A stretch of 64,000 nt of DNA from Mesorhizobium_B sp035998495 (GTDB lineage: Bacteria > Pseudomonadota > Alphaproteobacteria > Rhizobiales > Rhizobiaceae), in contig DASYHP010000024.1 in NCBI GenBank assembly GCA_035998495.1, forward strand, positions 1 to 64,000, in the 5' to 3' direction. The position numbers and the translations under genes were made by a program. Numbering within the stretch: position 1 is the first letter of the stretch; each line of letters opens with the position of its first letter. This document shows positions 46,177 through 54,332 of the stretch, one piece after another. The notes beneath the pieces are model-generated. The model was given only the letters and a program-made list of their open reading frames with translations, was not told the DNA's origin and ran no database searches.

Positions 46177-47499
46177 ATGCTCAACCGCATCACGCCCAAC
46201 AACCTTTCCTCCTTCTGGATGCCGTTTACGGCCAACCGGCAGTTCAAGCAGGCCCCACGCATGCTGGTCGGCGCGAAGGACATGCACTACACCGCCGCCG
46301 ACGGCCGGGAAATCCTGGACGGCACGGCGGGCCTGTGGTGCGTGAACGCCGGCCACTGCCGGCCCAGGATCACCGAGGCCATCGCCACCCAGGCGGGCGA
46401 GCTCGACTATGCCCCGGCCTTCCAGATGGGCCATCCGCTCGCCTTCGAGTTCGCCAACCGGCTCATCGACATCGCGCCCCAGGGCATGGAGCATGTGTTC
46501 TTCACGAATTCCGGCTCCGAGTCGGTGGAAACGGCGCTGAAGATCGCCATCGCCTATCACCGAGCGCGTGGAGAAGGCTCGCGCTTCCGCCTGATCGGGC
46601 GCGAGCGCGGCTATCACGGCGTCAATTTCGGCGGCATCTCGGTGGGCGGCATCGTCACCAACCGAAAAATGTTCGGCACGCTTCTGACCGGCGTGGACCA
46701 TCTTCCGCACACCCATCAGCCCGCCAAGAACGCCTTCTCCCGCGGCGTGCCCGAGCATGGGGCGGAACTCGCCGACGAGTTGGAGCGCATCGTGACCTTG
46801 CACGATCCGTCCACCGTGGCGGCCGTGATCGTCGAGCCCGTCGCGGGCTCCACCGGCGTCTTGATCCCGCCCAAGGGCTATCTCCAGCGCCTGCGCGACA
46901 TCTGCACTAAGCACGGCATCCTGTTGATCTTCGACGAAGTCATCACCGGCTTCGGCCGTCTGGGCGCGCCCTTCGGCGCGGACTATTTCGGCGTGACGCC
47001 CGACATCATCACCACGGCCAAGGGCATCACCAACGGCGTGATTCCGATGGGCGCGGTGTTCGTGACGGGGGCGATCCACGACGCCTTCATGAACGGGCCC
47101 GAGCACCTGATCGAGTTCTTCCACGGCTACACCTATTCCGGAAACCCGATCGCCTCGGCCGCGGGGCTCGCCACGCTGGAAACCTACAAGGAAGAGGGCC
47201 TGCTCACCCGCGGCGCGGAACTCGCGCCCTACTTCGAGGAGGCGCTCCACTCGCTCAAGGACGCGCCCAACGTGATCGACGTCAGGAATATCGGGCTCGT
47301 CGGCGCGATCGAGCTCCAGCCCATCGCGGGCCAGCCCACCAAGCGCGCCTTCTCGGCCTTCCTCAAGGCGTTCGAGAAAGGCGTGCTCATCCGCACCACG
47401 GGCGACATCATCGCGCTCTCGCCGCCCTTGATCGTGGAGAAGGGCCACATCGACCAGATCGTGGACACGATCCGCACGGTGCTGGGCGAGGTCGAGTGA
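46177..47499 (+). CDS. Omega-amino-acid:pyruvate (beta-alanine) aminotransferase
   Basis: A class III PLP aminotransferase of 440 residues. Seen are SFWMPFTANRQFK (about 8-20), which is typical of the beta-alanine:pyruvate group, NSGSESVETALKIAIAYHRA (about 111-130), GYHGVNFGGISVGGI, the DEVITGFGRLG site (about 251), and TTAKGITNG with the PLP lysine at about residue 282. It would remove the amino group of beta-alanine, the end product of uracil breakdown, giving malonate semialdehyde. First gene of the second pyrimidine transcription unit. Confidence 0.9.
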   Translation: MLNRITPNNLSSFWMPFTANRQFKQAPRMLVGAKDMHYTAADGREILDGTAGLWCVNAGHCRPRITEAIATQAGELDYAPAFQMGHPLAFEFANRLIDIAPQGMEHVFFTNSGSESVETALKIAIAYHRARGEGSRFRLIGRERGYHGVNFGGISVGGIVTNRKMFGTLLTGVDHLPHTHQPAKNAFSRGVPEHGAELADELERIVTLHDPSTVAAVIVEPVAGSTGVLIPPKGYLQRLRDICTKHGILLIFDEVITGFGRLGAPFGADYFGVTPDIITTAKGITNGVIPMGAVFVTGAIHDAFMNGPEHLIEFFHGYTYSGNPIASAAGLATLETYKEEGLLTRGAELAPYFEEALHSLKDAPNVIDVRNIGLVGAIELQPIAGQPTKRAFSAFLKAFEKGVLIRTTGDIIALSPPLIVEKGHIDQIVDTIRTVLGEVE

Positions 47500-47503
47500 G
47501 AAC

Positions 47504-47794
47504 ATGGGACGGCCGCAGGCCACGCATGAGGTTCTGATCGACGACGCCCGGGTCCGCGTCACGCGCTGGGATTTTTCGCCCGGCGCGGAGACTGGCTGGC
47601 ACCGTCACGGCTTCGACTATGTCGTGACCACGCTGACGCCCTGCTCCTTCTTGTTGGAAGAGCCGGGCGGCGGCACGCGGCGCGTGGACATGCCGGCAGG
47701 CTCGGCCTATCGCCGCAACGAGGGCGTCGAGCACAACGTCGTCAACGGCGGCGACCAGCCGATGTCCTTCGTTGAACTCGAACTCAAGAGCTGA
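47504..47794 (+). CDS. Small cupin-domain protein
   Basis: A single-domain cupin of 96 residues. Motifs are VTRWDFSPGAETGWHRHGFD (about 15-34) with the metal-ligand histidines, and VEHNVVNGGDQPMSFVELEL near the C-terminus (about 75-94). The fold often binds a metal ion and small acids. It starts five bases after the aminotransferase stop and is followed within a few bases by the amidohydrolase, so it is co-transcribed with the pyrimidine genes. Its reaction is not known. Confidence 0.85.
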   Translation: MGRPQATHEVLIDDARVRVTRWDFSPGAETGWHRHGFDYVVTTLTPCSFLLEEPGGGTRRVDMPAGSAYRRNEGVEHNVVNGGDQPMSFVELELKS

Positions 47795-47798
47795 CCCC

Positions 47799-49049
47799 AT
47801 GCCCGCCCCCGGCGAGAACCTCCGCATCAACCCCGACCGTCTCTGGGACTCCCTCATGGAGATGGCCCAGATCGGCCCGGGCGTCGCGGGCGGCAACAAC
47901 CGCCAGACCTTGACCGACGAGGACGGGGAGGGGCGAAAACTCTTCCAGCGCTGGTGCGAAGACGCGGGGCTGACGACGGGCGTGGACCGCATGGGCACCA
48001 TGTTCGCCCGCCGCGAAGGCACGGACCCAGACGCGCTACCCGTCTATGTCGGCAGCCACCTCGACACCCAGCCCACGGGCGGCAAATATGACGGCGTGCT
48101 GGGCGTTCTCGGCGGGCTCGAAGTGATCCGCTCGCTCAACGACCTCGGCATCAGGACGAAGCATCCGATCGTCGTCACCAACTGGACCAACGAGGAGGGC
48201 ACCCGCTTCGCCCCCGCCATGCTGGCCTCCGGCGTGTTCGCCGGCGTTCACGACGAAGCTTATGCCTACGACCGCCGTGACAAGGACGGTAAGCGTTTCG
48301 GCGACGAGCTCCAACGCATCGGGTGGCAGGGCGAAGAGGCGACCGGCGCGCGCAAGATGAAGGCCTTCTTTGAGCTCCACATCGAGCAGGGGCCGATCTT
48401 GGAGGACGAAGGCATCGACATCGGCGTCGTCACCCACGGCCAGGGCCTGAAATGGCTCCAGGTCACGCTGACGGGCAAGGAAAGCCACACCGGCTCGACG
48501 CCCATGCCCAAGCGCCGCAACGCCGGGCTCGGCATGGCGCGGGTGACGGAACTCGTCCACGAGGTCGCGATGGACTACCAGCCAGACGCCGTGGGTGCGG
48601 TCGGCCACATGGAGGTTTTTCCCAACTCGCGCAACATCATCGCCGGCCGCACCGTCTTCACGATCGACATCCGCTCGCCCGACAAGGCCGTGCTCGACGA
48701 GATGGACGCCCGCATCCAGGATGGGATCGCCACGATCTGCGAGGCGCTCGACATCCGGTTCGAGCTCGAAGAGGTCGGCCATTTCGATCCCGTCGCCTTC
48801 GACGAAACCTGCGTGAACACGGTCCGCCAAGCCGCCGAAAAGCTCGGCCTCTCCCACCGGAACATCGTGTCGGGCGCGGGCCACGACGCCTGCTGGATCA
48901 ACCGCGTCGCCCCCACCGCCATGATCTTCTGCCCCTGCGTGGACGGCCTCAGCCACAACGAGGCCGAGGAGATCACCAAGGACTGGGCCATGAACGGCGC
49001 CAACGTCTTGTTCCACGCCGTGGTGGAAACGGCGGAGATCGTTGAATAG
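47799..49049 (+). CDS. N-carbamoyl-beta-alanine amidohydrolase (M20-type Zn hydrolase)
   Basis: A zinc hydrolase of 416 residues of the amidase/hydantoinase-carbamoylase family. It has SHLDTQPTGGKYDGVLGVLG (about 86-105) with the first metal ligands, NWTNEEGTRFAPAMLASGVF (about 128-147), HIEQGPILEDEG, the substrate-side loop SHTGSTPMPKRRNAGLG and GAGHDACW near the C-terminus (about 362). In this pathway it hydrolyses N-carbamoyl-beta-alanine to beta-alanine, CO2 and ammonia. ATG at 47799 is preferred on family length. Context makes beta-ureidopropionase more likely than allantoate hydrolase. Confidence 0.88.
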   Translation: MPAPGENLRINPDRLWDSLMEMAQIGPGVAGGNNRQTLTDEDGEGRKLFQRWCEDAGLTTGVDRMGTMFARREGTDPDALPVYVGSHLDTQPTGGKYDGVLGVLGGLEVIRSLNDLGIRTKHPIVVTNWTNEEGTRFAPAMLASGVFAGVHDEAYAYDRRDKDGKRFGDELQRIGWQGEEATGARKMKAFFELHIEQGPILEDEGIDIGVVTHGQGLKWLQVTLTGKESHTGSTPMPKRRNAGLGMARVTELVHEVAMDYQPDAVGAVGHMEVFPNSRNIIAGRTVFTIDIRSPDKAVLDEMDARIQDGIATICEALDIRFELEEVGHFDPVAFDETCVNTVRQAAEKLGLSHRNIVSGAGHDACWINRVAPTAMIFCPCVDGLSHNEAEEITKDWAMNGANVLFHAVVETAEIVE

Positions 49050-49071
49050 TGGGCGAAGGGAGCGATATACT

Positions 49072-49087
49072 TTCCACCAATGTGGAA
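49072..49087. promoter_or_regulatory. Possible antitoxin operator upstream of mazE-like gene
   Basis: TTCCAC (49072-49077) and GTGGAA (49082-49087) form a perfect inverted repeat with a 4-base CAAT spacer, 10 bases before the antitoxin start. Autoregulation at such sites is usual for toxin-antitoxin operons. Confidence 0.45.
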
Positions 49088-49097
49088 GGAGGCTGCC

Positions 49098-49316
49098 ATG
49101 GGCCGGCCGAGGGAATTAAGCGAAACTGAGAAGGCCAAGCTGCTTGCGGAGGGCTATCGGCCGGTTGAGGTGTGGTTGCCGGATTTGACCGATCCTGATG
49201 TGCGGGCGCGTGCGCAAGCCGAGGCCAAGCGGATCGCATCGGCGGACCAGGAAGAAGACATCATGGATTGGATCGACGCCATCCAGGACATGTGGGAAGG
49301 CGAAGATCAGCTGTGA
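49098..49316 (+). CDS. MazE-like antitoxin (DUF3018 type)
   Basis: An antitoxin of 72 residues: MGRPRELSETEKAKLLAEGY, then RPVEVWLPDLTDPDVRARAQ and a Trp/Asp/Glu-rich acidic tail (MDWIDAIQDMWEGEDQL). This matches the short MazE-like DUF3018 family. GGAAGGAGG lies upstream of ATG at 49098. It overlaps the toxin GTG start by four bases. The module sits between the amidohydrolase gene and hydA in the same direction. Confidence 0.85.
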   Translation: MGRPRELSETEKAKLLAEGYRPVEVWLPDLTDPDVRARAQAEAKRIASADQEEDIMDWIDAIQDMWEGEDQL

Positions 49317-49645
49317 GGCGCGGCGACGTCGTGGTCGTCTCATTGCCGGGCGACGCGGGCAAGCCACGACCAGCCGTCATTGTCCAGAATGATATCCTGA
49401 ACGAGCACGTGAGGACCGTTCTGCTGTGTCCGATCACCAGCTTTTCGTCAGATCCGAGCTTCTTCCGGGTTCCAGTTGAGCCTACGTCCGAAAATGGCTT
49501 ACGGCTGCCTTCCGAGATCATGGTAGAGAAGCTGCAAGCGGCCAACCACTCTAAAGTGGGCTAGGTGATCGGGCGGCTCGACGATAATGACCTGCGCAGG
49601 TTGGCACGATCGCTAATGCTTGCGCTTGCGCTGACGGAGAACTGA
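49313..49645 (+). pseudogene. MazF-type toxin with in-frame amber codon
   Basis: The toxin of the MazEF-type pair, a predicted mRNA interferase. GTG at 49313 starts VRRGDVVVVSLPGDAGKPRP, then PAVIVQNDILNEH and LPSEIMVEKLQAANHSKVG as in MazF. A TAG codon at 49562-49564 ends the frame after 83 residues. The same frame continues VIGRLDDNDLRRLARSLMLA and reaches a natural TGA at 49643-49645, giving the 110-codon length normal for MazF. Without suppression, the last 26 residues are lost. Confidence 0.88.
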
Positions 49646-49660
49646 GAGGGAAGCGCCGAT

Positions 49661-51112
49661 ATGTCCAAAGTCATCCGAAACGGCACCGTCGTCACCGCCG
49701 ATCTCACCTACAAGGCCGACCTCCTCATCGAGAACGGCCGGATCGCCAAGATCGGCCAGAACCTTTCGGGCGACGAGAGCTTCGACGCCACGGGCTGCTA
49801 CGTCATGCCCGGCGGCATCGACCCGCACACGCACCTCGAAATGCCCTTCATGGGCACATACTCCGCCGACGATTTCGAGTCCGGCACGCGCGCAGCACTC
49901 TCGGGCGGCACCACCATGGTGGTGGATTTCTGCCTGCCTTCGCCCAACCAGTCGCTGCTCCAGGCCATGGAGATGTGGAGCAACAAGACGTCGAAGGCCT
50001 GCGCGGATTTCTCCTTCCATATGGCGATCACCTGGTGGGGGGAGCAGGTGTTCGACGAGATGGCGGAGGTGACCAAGCGCGGCATTAACACCTTCAAGCA
50101 CTTCATGGCCTACAAGGGCGCCTTGATGGTGGACGACGACGAGATGTTCTCGTCCTTCCGCCGCTGTGCCGCGCTCGGCGCGCTGCCGCTCGTCCATGCC
50201 GAAAACGGCGACGTGGTGGCCCAGCTCCAGCAAAAGCTCATGGCCGAAGGCAACAACGGCCCCGAGGCCCACGCCTATTCGCGCCCACCGGAAGTCGAAG
50301 GCGAGGCCGCCAACCGCGCCATCATGATCGCCGACATGGCGGGCAGCCCGCTTTATGTGGTCCATGTCTCGTCCGAGCAGGCGCACGAGGCCATCCGCCG
50401 CGCGCGCCAGAAGGAGATGCGCGTTTATGGTGAGCCGCTGATCCAGCACCTCGTGCTCGATGAAAGCGAGTACAAGCACCCCGACTGGGACCATGCCGCG
50501 CGCCGCGTGATGAGCCCGCCCTTCCGCGACAAGAGCCATCAGGACTCGCTCTGGGCAGGGCTTCAGGCCGGCTCGCTCCAGGTGGTCGCCACCGACCACT
50601 GCGCCTTCACGTCAGAGCAGAAACGCTTCGGCGTCGGCGACTTCACGAAGATCCCCAACGGAACCGGCGGGCTCGAAGACCGCATGCCCGTGCTGTGGAC
50701 GGCGGGCGTCAACACCGGCCGGCTCACGATGAACGAGTTCGTGGCCGTCACCTCCACCAACATCGCGAAAATCCTCAACATGTACCCGCGCAAGGGCGCG
50801 ATCATGGAGGGGTCCGACGCCGACCTCGTGGTGTGGGACTCTTCGCGCACGAAGACGATCTCGGCCGACAACCAGCAGTCGGTGATCGACTACAACGTCT
50901 TCGAGGGCTTCGAGGTGAAGGGCCTGCCGCGCTTCGTGTTCACGCGCGGCGAACTCGCCATCCGGGAGAATGAGGTCAAGGCGCGGCCCGGCCACGGCGA
51001 GTTCGTGGCCCGCGAGCCCAACGCCCCCGTCCACCGCGCCTTGTCGCAATGGAAGGAGCTCGTCGCGCCGCGAAAAGTGGAGCGCACGGGGATACCGGCG
51101 AGCGGCGTCTAA
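49661..51112 (+). CDS. hydA: Dihydropyrimidinase
   Basis: A zinc amidohydrolase of 483 residues that opens dihydrouracil to N-carbamoyl-beta-alanine, the second pathway step. Seen are GIDPHTHLEMPFMGTYSADD (about 51-70) with the metal histidines, FKHFMAYKGAL with the carboxylated lysine at about 152, HAENGDVV (about 184), YVVHVSSEQAHEAI (about 230-243) and ATDHCAF (about 311) with the metal aspartate. It starts 15 bases after the end of the broken mazF frame. The next gene begins 45 bases downstream. Confidence 0.95.
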   Translation: MSKVIRNGTVVTADLTYKADLLIENGRIAKIGQNLSGDESFDATGCYVMPGGIDPHTHLEMPFMGTYSADDFESGTRAALSGGTTMVVDFCLPSPNQSLLQAMEMWSNKTSKACADFSFHMAITWWGEQVFDEMAEVTKRGINTFKHFMAYKGALMVDDDEMFSSFRRCAALGALPLVHAENGDVVAQLQQKLMAEGNNGPEAHAYSRPPEVEGEAANRAIMIADMAGSPLYVVHVSSEQAHEAIRRARQKEMRVYGEPLIQHLVLDESEYKHPDWDHAARRVMSPPFRDKSHQDSLWAGLQAGSLQVVATDHCAFTSEQKRFGVGDFTKIPNGTGGLEDRMPVLWTAGVNTGRLTMNEFVAVTSTNIAKILNMYPRKGAIMEGSDADLVVWDSSRTKTISADNQQSVIDYNVFEGFEVKGLPRFVFTRGELAIRENEVKARPGHGEFVAREPNAPVHRALSQWKELVAPRKVERTGIPASGV

Positions 51113-51157
51113 GAAGGCCTTGCGCGGGAAAAGCGTTCGGGGGAAGAAGTTCCTCTC

Positions 51158-51985
51158 ATGAACGCGCCCGCCAGACAAACGACGCTCGCCCCCCAGCCAG
51201 CCCTGGCCTCTCCGGTGGTCGAGGCGCGCGGCCTCGGCCTCACCTTCCAGACCAATGACGGCCCGGTGCAGGCGCTCACCGATGTGGACCTCGCGATCCG
51301 CAAGGGCGAGTTCGTGTCCTTCATCGGCCCGTCGGGCTGCGGCAAGACGACGTTTCTGCGTGTGATTGCCGACCTGGAGCAGCCGACCGAAGGAACCATC
51401 CTCGTCAACGGCATGAGCCCACGCGAGGCTAGGCTCTCCCGCGCCTATGGCTATGTGTTCCAGGCGGCGGCGCTCTATCCCTGGCGCACCATCGAGCGGA
51501 ACGTGGCGCTCCCGCTTGAAATTATGGGACTGTCCAAGGCCGAGCGGCAGGCGCGCATCGAGCGCACGCTTGGGCTCGTCAACCTCCAGGGTTTCGGCAA
51601 GAAGTTTCCCTGGCAGCTCTCGGGCGGCATGCAGCAGCGCGCCTCCATCGCCCGCGCGCTCGCCTTCGACGCCGACCTGCTCCTCATGGACGAGCCATTC
51701 GGCGCGCTGGACGAGATCGTGCGCGACCACCTGAACGAGCAGCTCCTGGAACTCTGGCGGCGCACGGAGAAGACCATCTGCTTCGTGACGCATTCCATCC
51801 CTGAGGCCGTCTATCTCTCCACGCGCATCGTGGTGATGTCGCCACGCCCGGGCCGCGTGACGGACGTGATCGAATCGACGCTGCCCTCGACGCGCCCCCT
51901 CGACATCCGCGAAACGCCCGAATTCCTCGCCATCGCCCACCGCGTGCGCGAAGGGCTGAGGGCGGGGCACTCGTATGAGGGATGA
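51158..51985 (+). CDS. ABC transporter ATPase, NitT/TauT (NMT1/THI5) type
   Basis: The ATPase of an importer, 275 residues. Walker A GPSGCGKTT is at about 62, the Q-loop region AYGYVFQAAALYPWRTIE at about 98-115, the signature LSGGMQQRASIARAL at about 154, and Walker B LLLMDEPFGALDEIVRDHL. Sequence type is SsuB/TauB/ThiZ. It lies 45 bases after hydA and precedes the two permeases and binding protein of the same system, with one small foreign-looking gene between. The substrate is inferred to be a pyrimidine-pathway compound from location only. Confidence 0.92.
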   Translation: MNAPARQTTLAPQPALASPVVEARGLGLTFQTNDGPVQALTDVDLAIRKGEFVSFIGPSGCGKTTFLRVIADLEQPTEGTILVNGMSPREARLSRAYGYVFQAAALYPWRTIERNVALPLEIMGLSKAERQARIERTLGLVNLQGFGKKFPWQLSGGMQQRASIARALAFDADLLLMDEPFGALDEIVRDHLNEQLLELWRRTEKTICFVTHSIPEAVYLSTRIVVMSPRPGRVTDVIESTLPSTRPLDIRETPEFLAIAHRVREGLRAGHSYEG

Positions 51986-51990
51986 TGTAA

Positions 51991-52221
51991 ATGTCTCTAC
52001 GTGCTGATCTGGAACAGTGGACTTTGGATGCTCTCAACCGCTTGGGCGGTTCAGGAAAGATCGTCCCCATCGCACGCGAAATTTGGGAGAGTCACCAAAC
52101 CGACATCGCTAAGTACCCGAATGGTATGTTTACTTGGCAGTATGATATGCGATGGGCAGGCCAGAGTTTGGCTAAGAAGGGCCGGTTGAGCCAAACGAAA
52201 GGTGTTTGGTCGCTGCGATGA
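51991..52221 (+). CDS. Small winged-helix-like protein inserted in the ABC operon
   Basis: A soluble protein of 76 residues: MSLRADLEQWTLDALNRLGG, then KIVPIAREIWESHQ and a C-terminal WAGQSLAKKGRLSQTKGVWS. The last part resembles the N-terminal winged-helix of Mrr-type restriction enzymes and related DNA-binding proteins. Its codons are visibly richer in A and T than the neighbours. The ATPase stop codon is five bases upstream and the permease ATG overlaps its TGA by four bases. Transfer into the operon is inferred; no role in transport is evident. Confidence 0.7.
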   Translation: MSLRADLEQWTLDALNRLGGSGKIVPIAREIWESHQTDIAKYPNGMFTWQYDMRWAGQSLAKKGRLSQTKGVWSLR

Positions 52222-53153
52222 CCGCCCTCCCCATCGCAGCCTCCGGCGAAGGCACAGGCCGCGTCGGGCTCGTCGGCCGGCTCGCCCGTGGAAACACGGG
52301 GCCGGTGCTCACGCTTCTCGCTCTCATCGTCATCGCCTGGTATGTCGGGGCCGTCGCGCTCAACGCCCCCTTCCAGCGCGACCTCAACCGGCGCGCGGGA
52401 GAAAACCCCGGCACGGTCGAGTTCCTCGTCCAAACCCTTTCCCAGCCCAAGCCGACGCTGCCCGCGCCGCACCAGGTGGCCGTCAACACCTTCGAGAACA
52501 CCTTCCTGCGAAAGCTCACCAGCGCCCGCAGCCTCGTCTATCATTCCTGGGTGACGCTCTCCTCCACGCTGCTGGGCTTCGCGCTGGGCACCGCGCTCGG
52601 CGTGGCGATCGCGGTGGGCATCGTCCATGTTGCGGCGCTCGACCGCTCCTTGATGCCCTGGATCATCGCCTCACAGACCGTGCCGATCCTGGCCATCGCG
52701 CCCATGATCATCGTGGTGCTGGCGGCGGTGGGCGTCACCGGCCTCGTCCCCAAGGCGCTGATCTCGACCTACTTGTCCTTCTTCCCCGTCGCCGTCGGCA
52801 TGGTGAAGGGCTTTCGCTCACCCGAGCACACCCATCTCGACCTGATGCGGACCTTTGCCGCGAGCCGCAGCCAAGTGTTCTGGAAGCTGCGCCTGCCGGC
52901 GTCCGTGCCCTTCCTCTTCGCCTCGCTGAAGGTGGCGGTGGCGGCAAGCCTGGTCGGCGCCATCGTGGGCGAGCTGCCCACCGGCGCCACGGCCGGCATC
53001 GGCGCGCAGCTCCTGTCCGCCTCCTATTACAGCAACACCATCGACATGTGGTCGGCGCTCGTGGCGGGCTCCGTGGTGGCCGCGCTGCTCGTGGTCGCCG
53101 TCGATTGGGCGGGCCGACTCACCACGCGGCTCATGGGAGCGCGCCCGGCATGA
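52218..53153 (+). CDS. ABC transporter permease, NitT/TauT type (first)
   Basis: An inner-membrane permease of 311 residues. An N-terminal membrane segment (GPVLTLLALIVIAWYVGAVA) is followed by a periplasmic stretch of about 80 residues and the BPD transport domain with five segments. The EAA-type loop LMRTFAASRSQVFWKLRLPA is at about 214-233. ATG at 52218 overlaps the previous stop by four bases and has no strong ribosome site of its own, so translation is probably coupled. TTG at 52206 is a less likely alternative. Confidence 0.88.
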   Translation: MTALPIAASGEGTGRVGLVGRLARGNTGPVLTLLALIVIAWYVGAVALNAPFQRDLNRRAGENPGTVEFLVQTLSQPKPTLPAPHQVAVNTFENTFLRKLTSARSLVYHSWVTLSSTLLGFALGTALGVAIAVGIVHVAALDRSLMPWIIASQTVPILAIAPMIIVVLAAVGVTGLVPKALISTYLSFFPVAVGMVKGFRSPEHTHLDLMRTFAASRSQVFWKLRLPASVPFLFASLKVAVAASLVGAIVGELPTGATAGIGAQLLSASYYSNTIDMWSALVAGSVVAALLVVAVDWAGRLTTRLMGARPA

Positions 53154-54304
53154 GCCGCCTGAAGCTCCACTGGCAGTGCGTTGTGGCGATTGTCCTGCTC
53201 GCGGTTGCCGCGGGCTTTTCCGAGCTGACAACGCTGGCGCTCGAAGCCGCCGCCAACCCGACTGCAACGATACAGATGCCGTTCGAAACCACAGGCGGGC
53301 TGATTTTCGCGCTCCTCTTCTTCGGCGCGCTGCTGTCCTTCCTGCGCTTTTCACCGCCCGCTGAAGCCCTCGTCCTGCTCGTTGCCAGCCTTGGGGCGGC
53401 ATGGCTGCTCATATCGGGCATATCCGGCTTCGAAGGCACGGCGCTCGCGCCCTTCTACTTGCTCCTCGCTTCCGCCTGGCTGCTGGCTTGGCGCGCGGTG
53501 TCCGTGCTTTCCACCCTCCCTCCGGGCGCGCGGGCCCTAGATGCGGCCCTCCGCCCCTTGATCCCCACGCTTTTCGGCCTCTGGATCCTCTTGATCTGGG
53601 AGGCGATCGTGCGCGGCGCGGGCATCCCCTTCATCCTTCTCCCGCCGCCCTCCGCCGTCGCCGCGCGGCTGGCCTCCTCCGCGCCGACCCTCTGGGCCGA
53701 CGTCAACCAGACCATCTTCAAGTCCGTGCTGGCGGGCTATGCCATCGGCTGCGGCGCGGGCTTCCTCGCGGCCATCGTGGCGGACCGCTTCGATTTCCTG
53801 CGCCGCGGCCTGCTTCCTATCGGCAACATGGTCTCGGCGCTGCCCATCATCGGGGTCGCGCCGGTCATGGTGATGTGGTTCGGCTTCGACTGGCCGTCCA
53901 AGGCGGCCGTCGTGGTCATCATGACCTTCTTCCCGATGCTCGTGAACACCGTCGCGGGGCTCGCCAGCGCCGGTCACATAGAGCGCGACCTCATGCGCAC
54001 CTATGCGTCCGGCTACTGGCAGACGCTGGCGAAGCTCCGGCTGCCGGCGGCCATGCCCTTTATCTTCAACGCGCTCAAGATCAACTCGACGCTGGCGCTG
54101 ATCGGGGCAATCGTGGCGGAGTTCTTCGGCACGCCGGTGGTCGGCATGGGGTTTCGCATCTCCACCGAAGTCGGCCGCATGAATGTCGATATGGTGTGGG
54201 CCGAAATCGCAGTTGCAGCCGTTTGCGGTTCGGTCTTCTATGGCGTGATCGCGCTCATCGAAAGAGCCGTCACGTTCTGGCACCCGTCCGTGCGCGGTGC
54301 CTAG
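53150..54304 (+). CDS. ABC transporter permease, NitT/TauT type (second)
   Basis: The second permease, 384 residues, so longer than the usual 250-270. About four additional N-terminal membrane segments (about 10-115) precede a standard transport domain (about 140-380). The EAA-type loop LMRTYASGYWQTLAKLRLPA is at about 282-301. ATG at 53150 overlaps the previous permease stop by four bases. The two permeases likely form a heterodimer. Extra N-terminal helices are seen in some thiamine/riboflavin-precursor transporters of this group; their role is unknown. Confidence 0.88.
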   Translation: MSRLKLHWQCVVAIVLLAVAAGFSELTTLALEAAANPTATIQMPFETTGGLIFALLFFGALLSFLRFSPPAEALVLLVASLGAAWLLISGISGFEGTALAPFYLLLASAWLLAWRAVSVLSTLPPGARALDAALRPLIPTLFGLWILLIWEAIVRGAGIPFILLPPPSAVAARLASSAPTLWADVNQTIFKSVLAGYAIGCGAGFLAAIVADRFDFLRRGLLPIGNMVSALPIIGVAPVMVMWFGFDWPSKAAVVVIMTFFPMLVNTVAGLASAGHIERDLMRTYASGYWQTLAKLRLPAAMPFIFNALKINSTLALIGAIVAEFFGTPVVGMGFRISTEVGRMNVDMVWAEIAVAAVCGSVFYGVIALIERAVTFWHPSVRGA

Positions 54305-54332
54305 ACGAAAACAAGAAAGAGGGTCGAACAGA

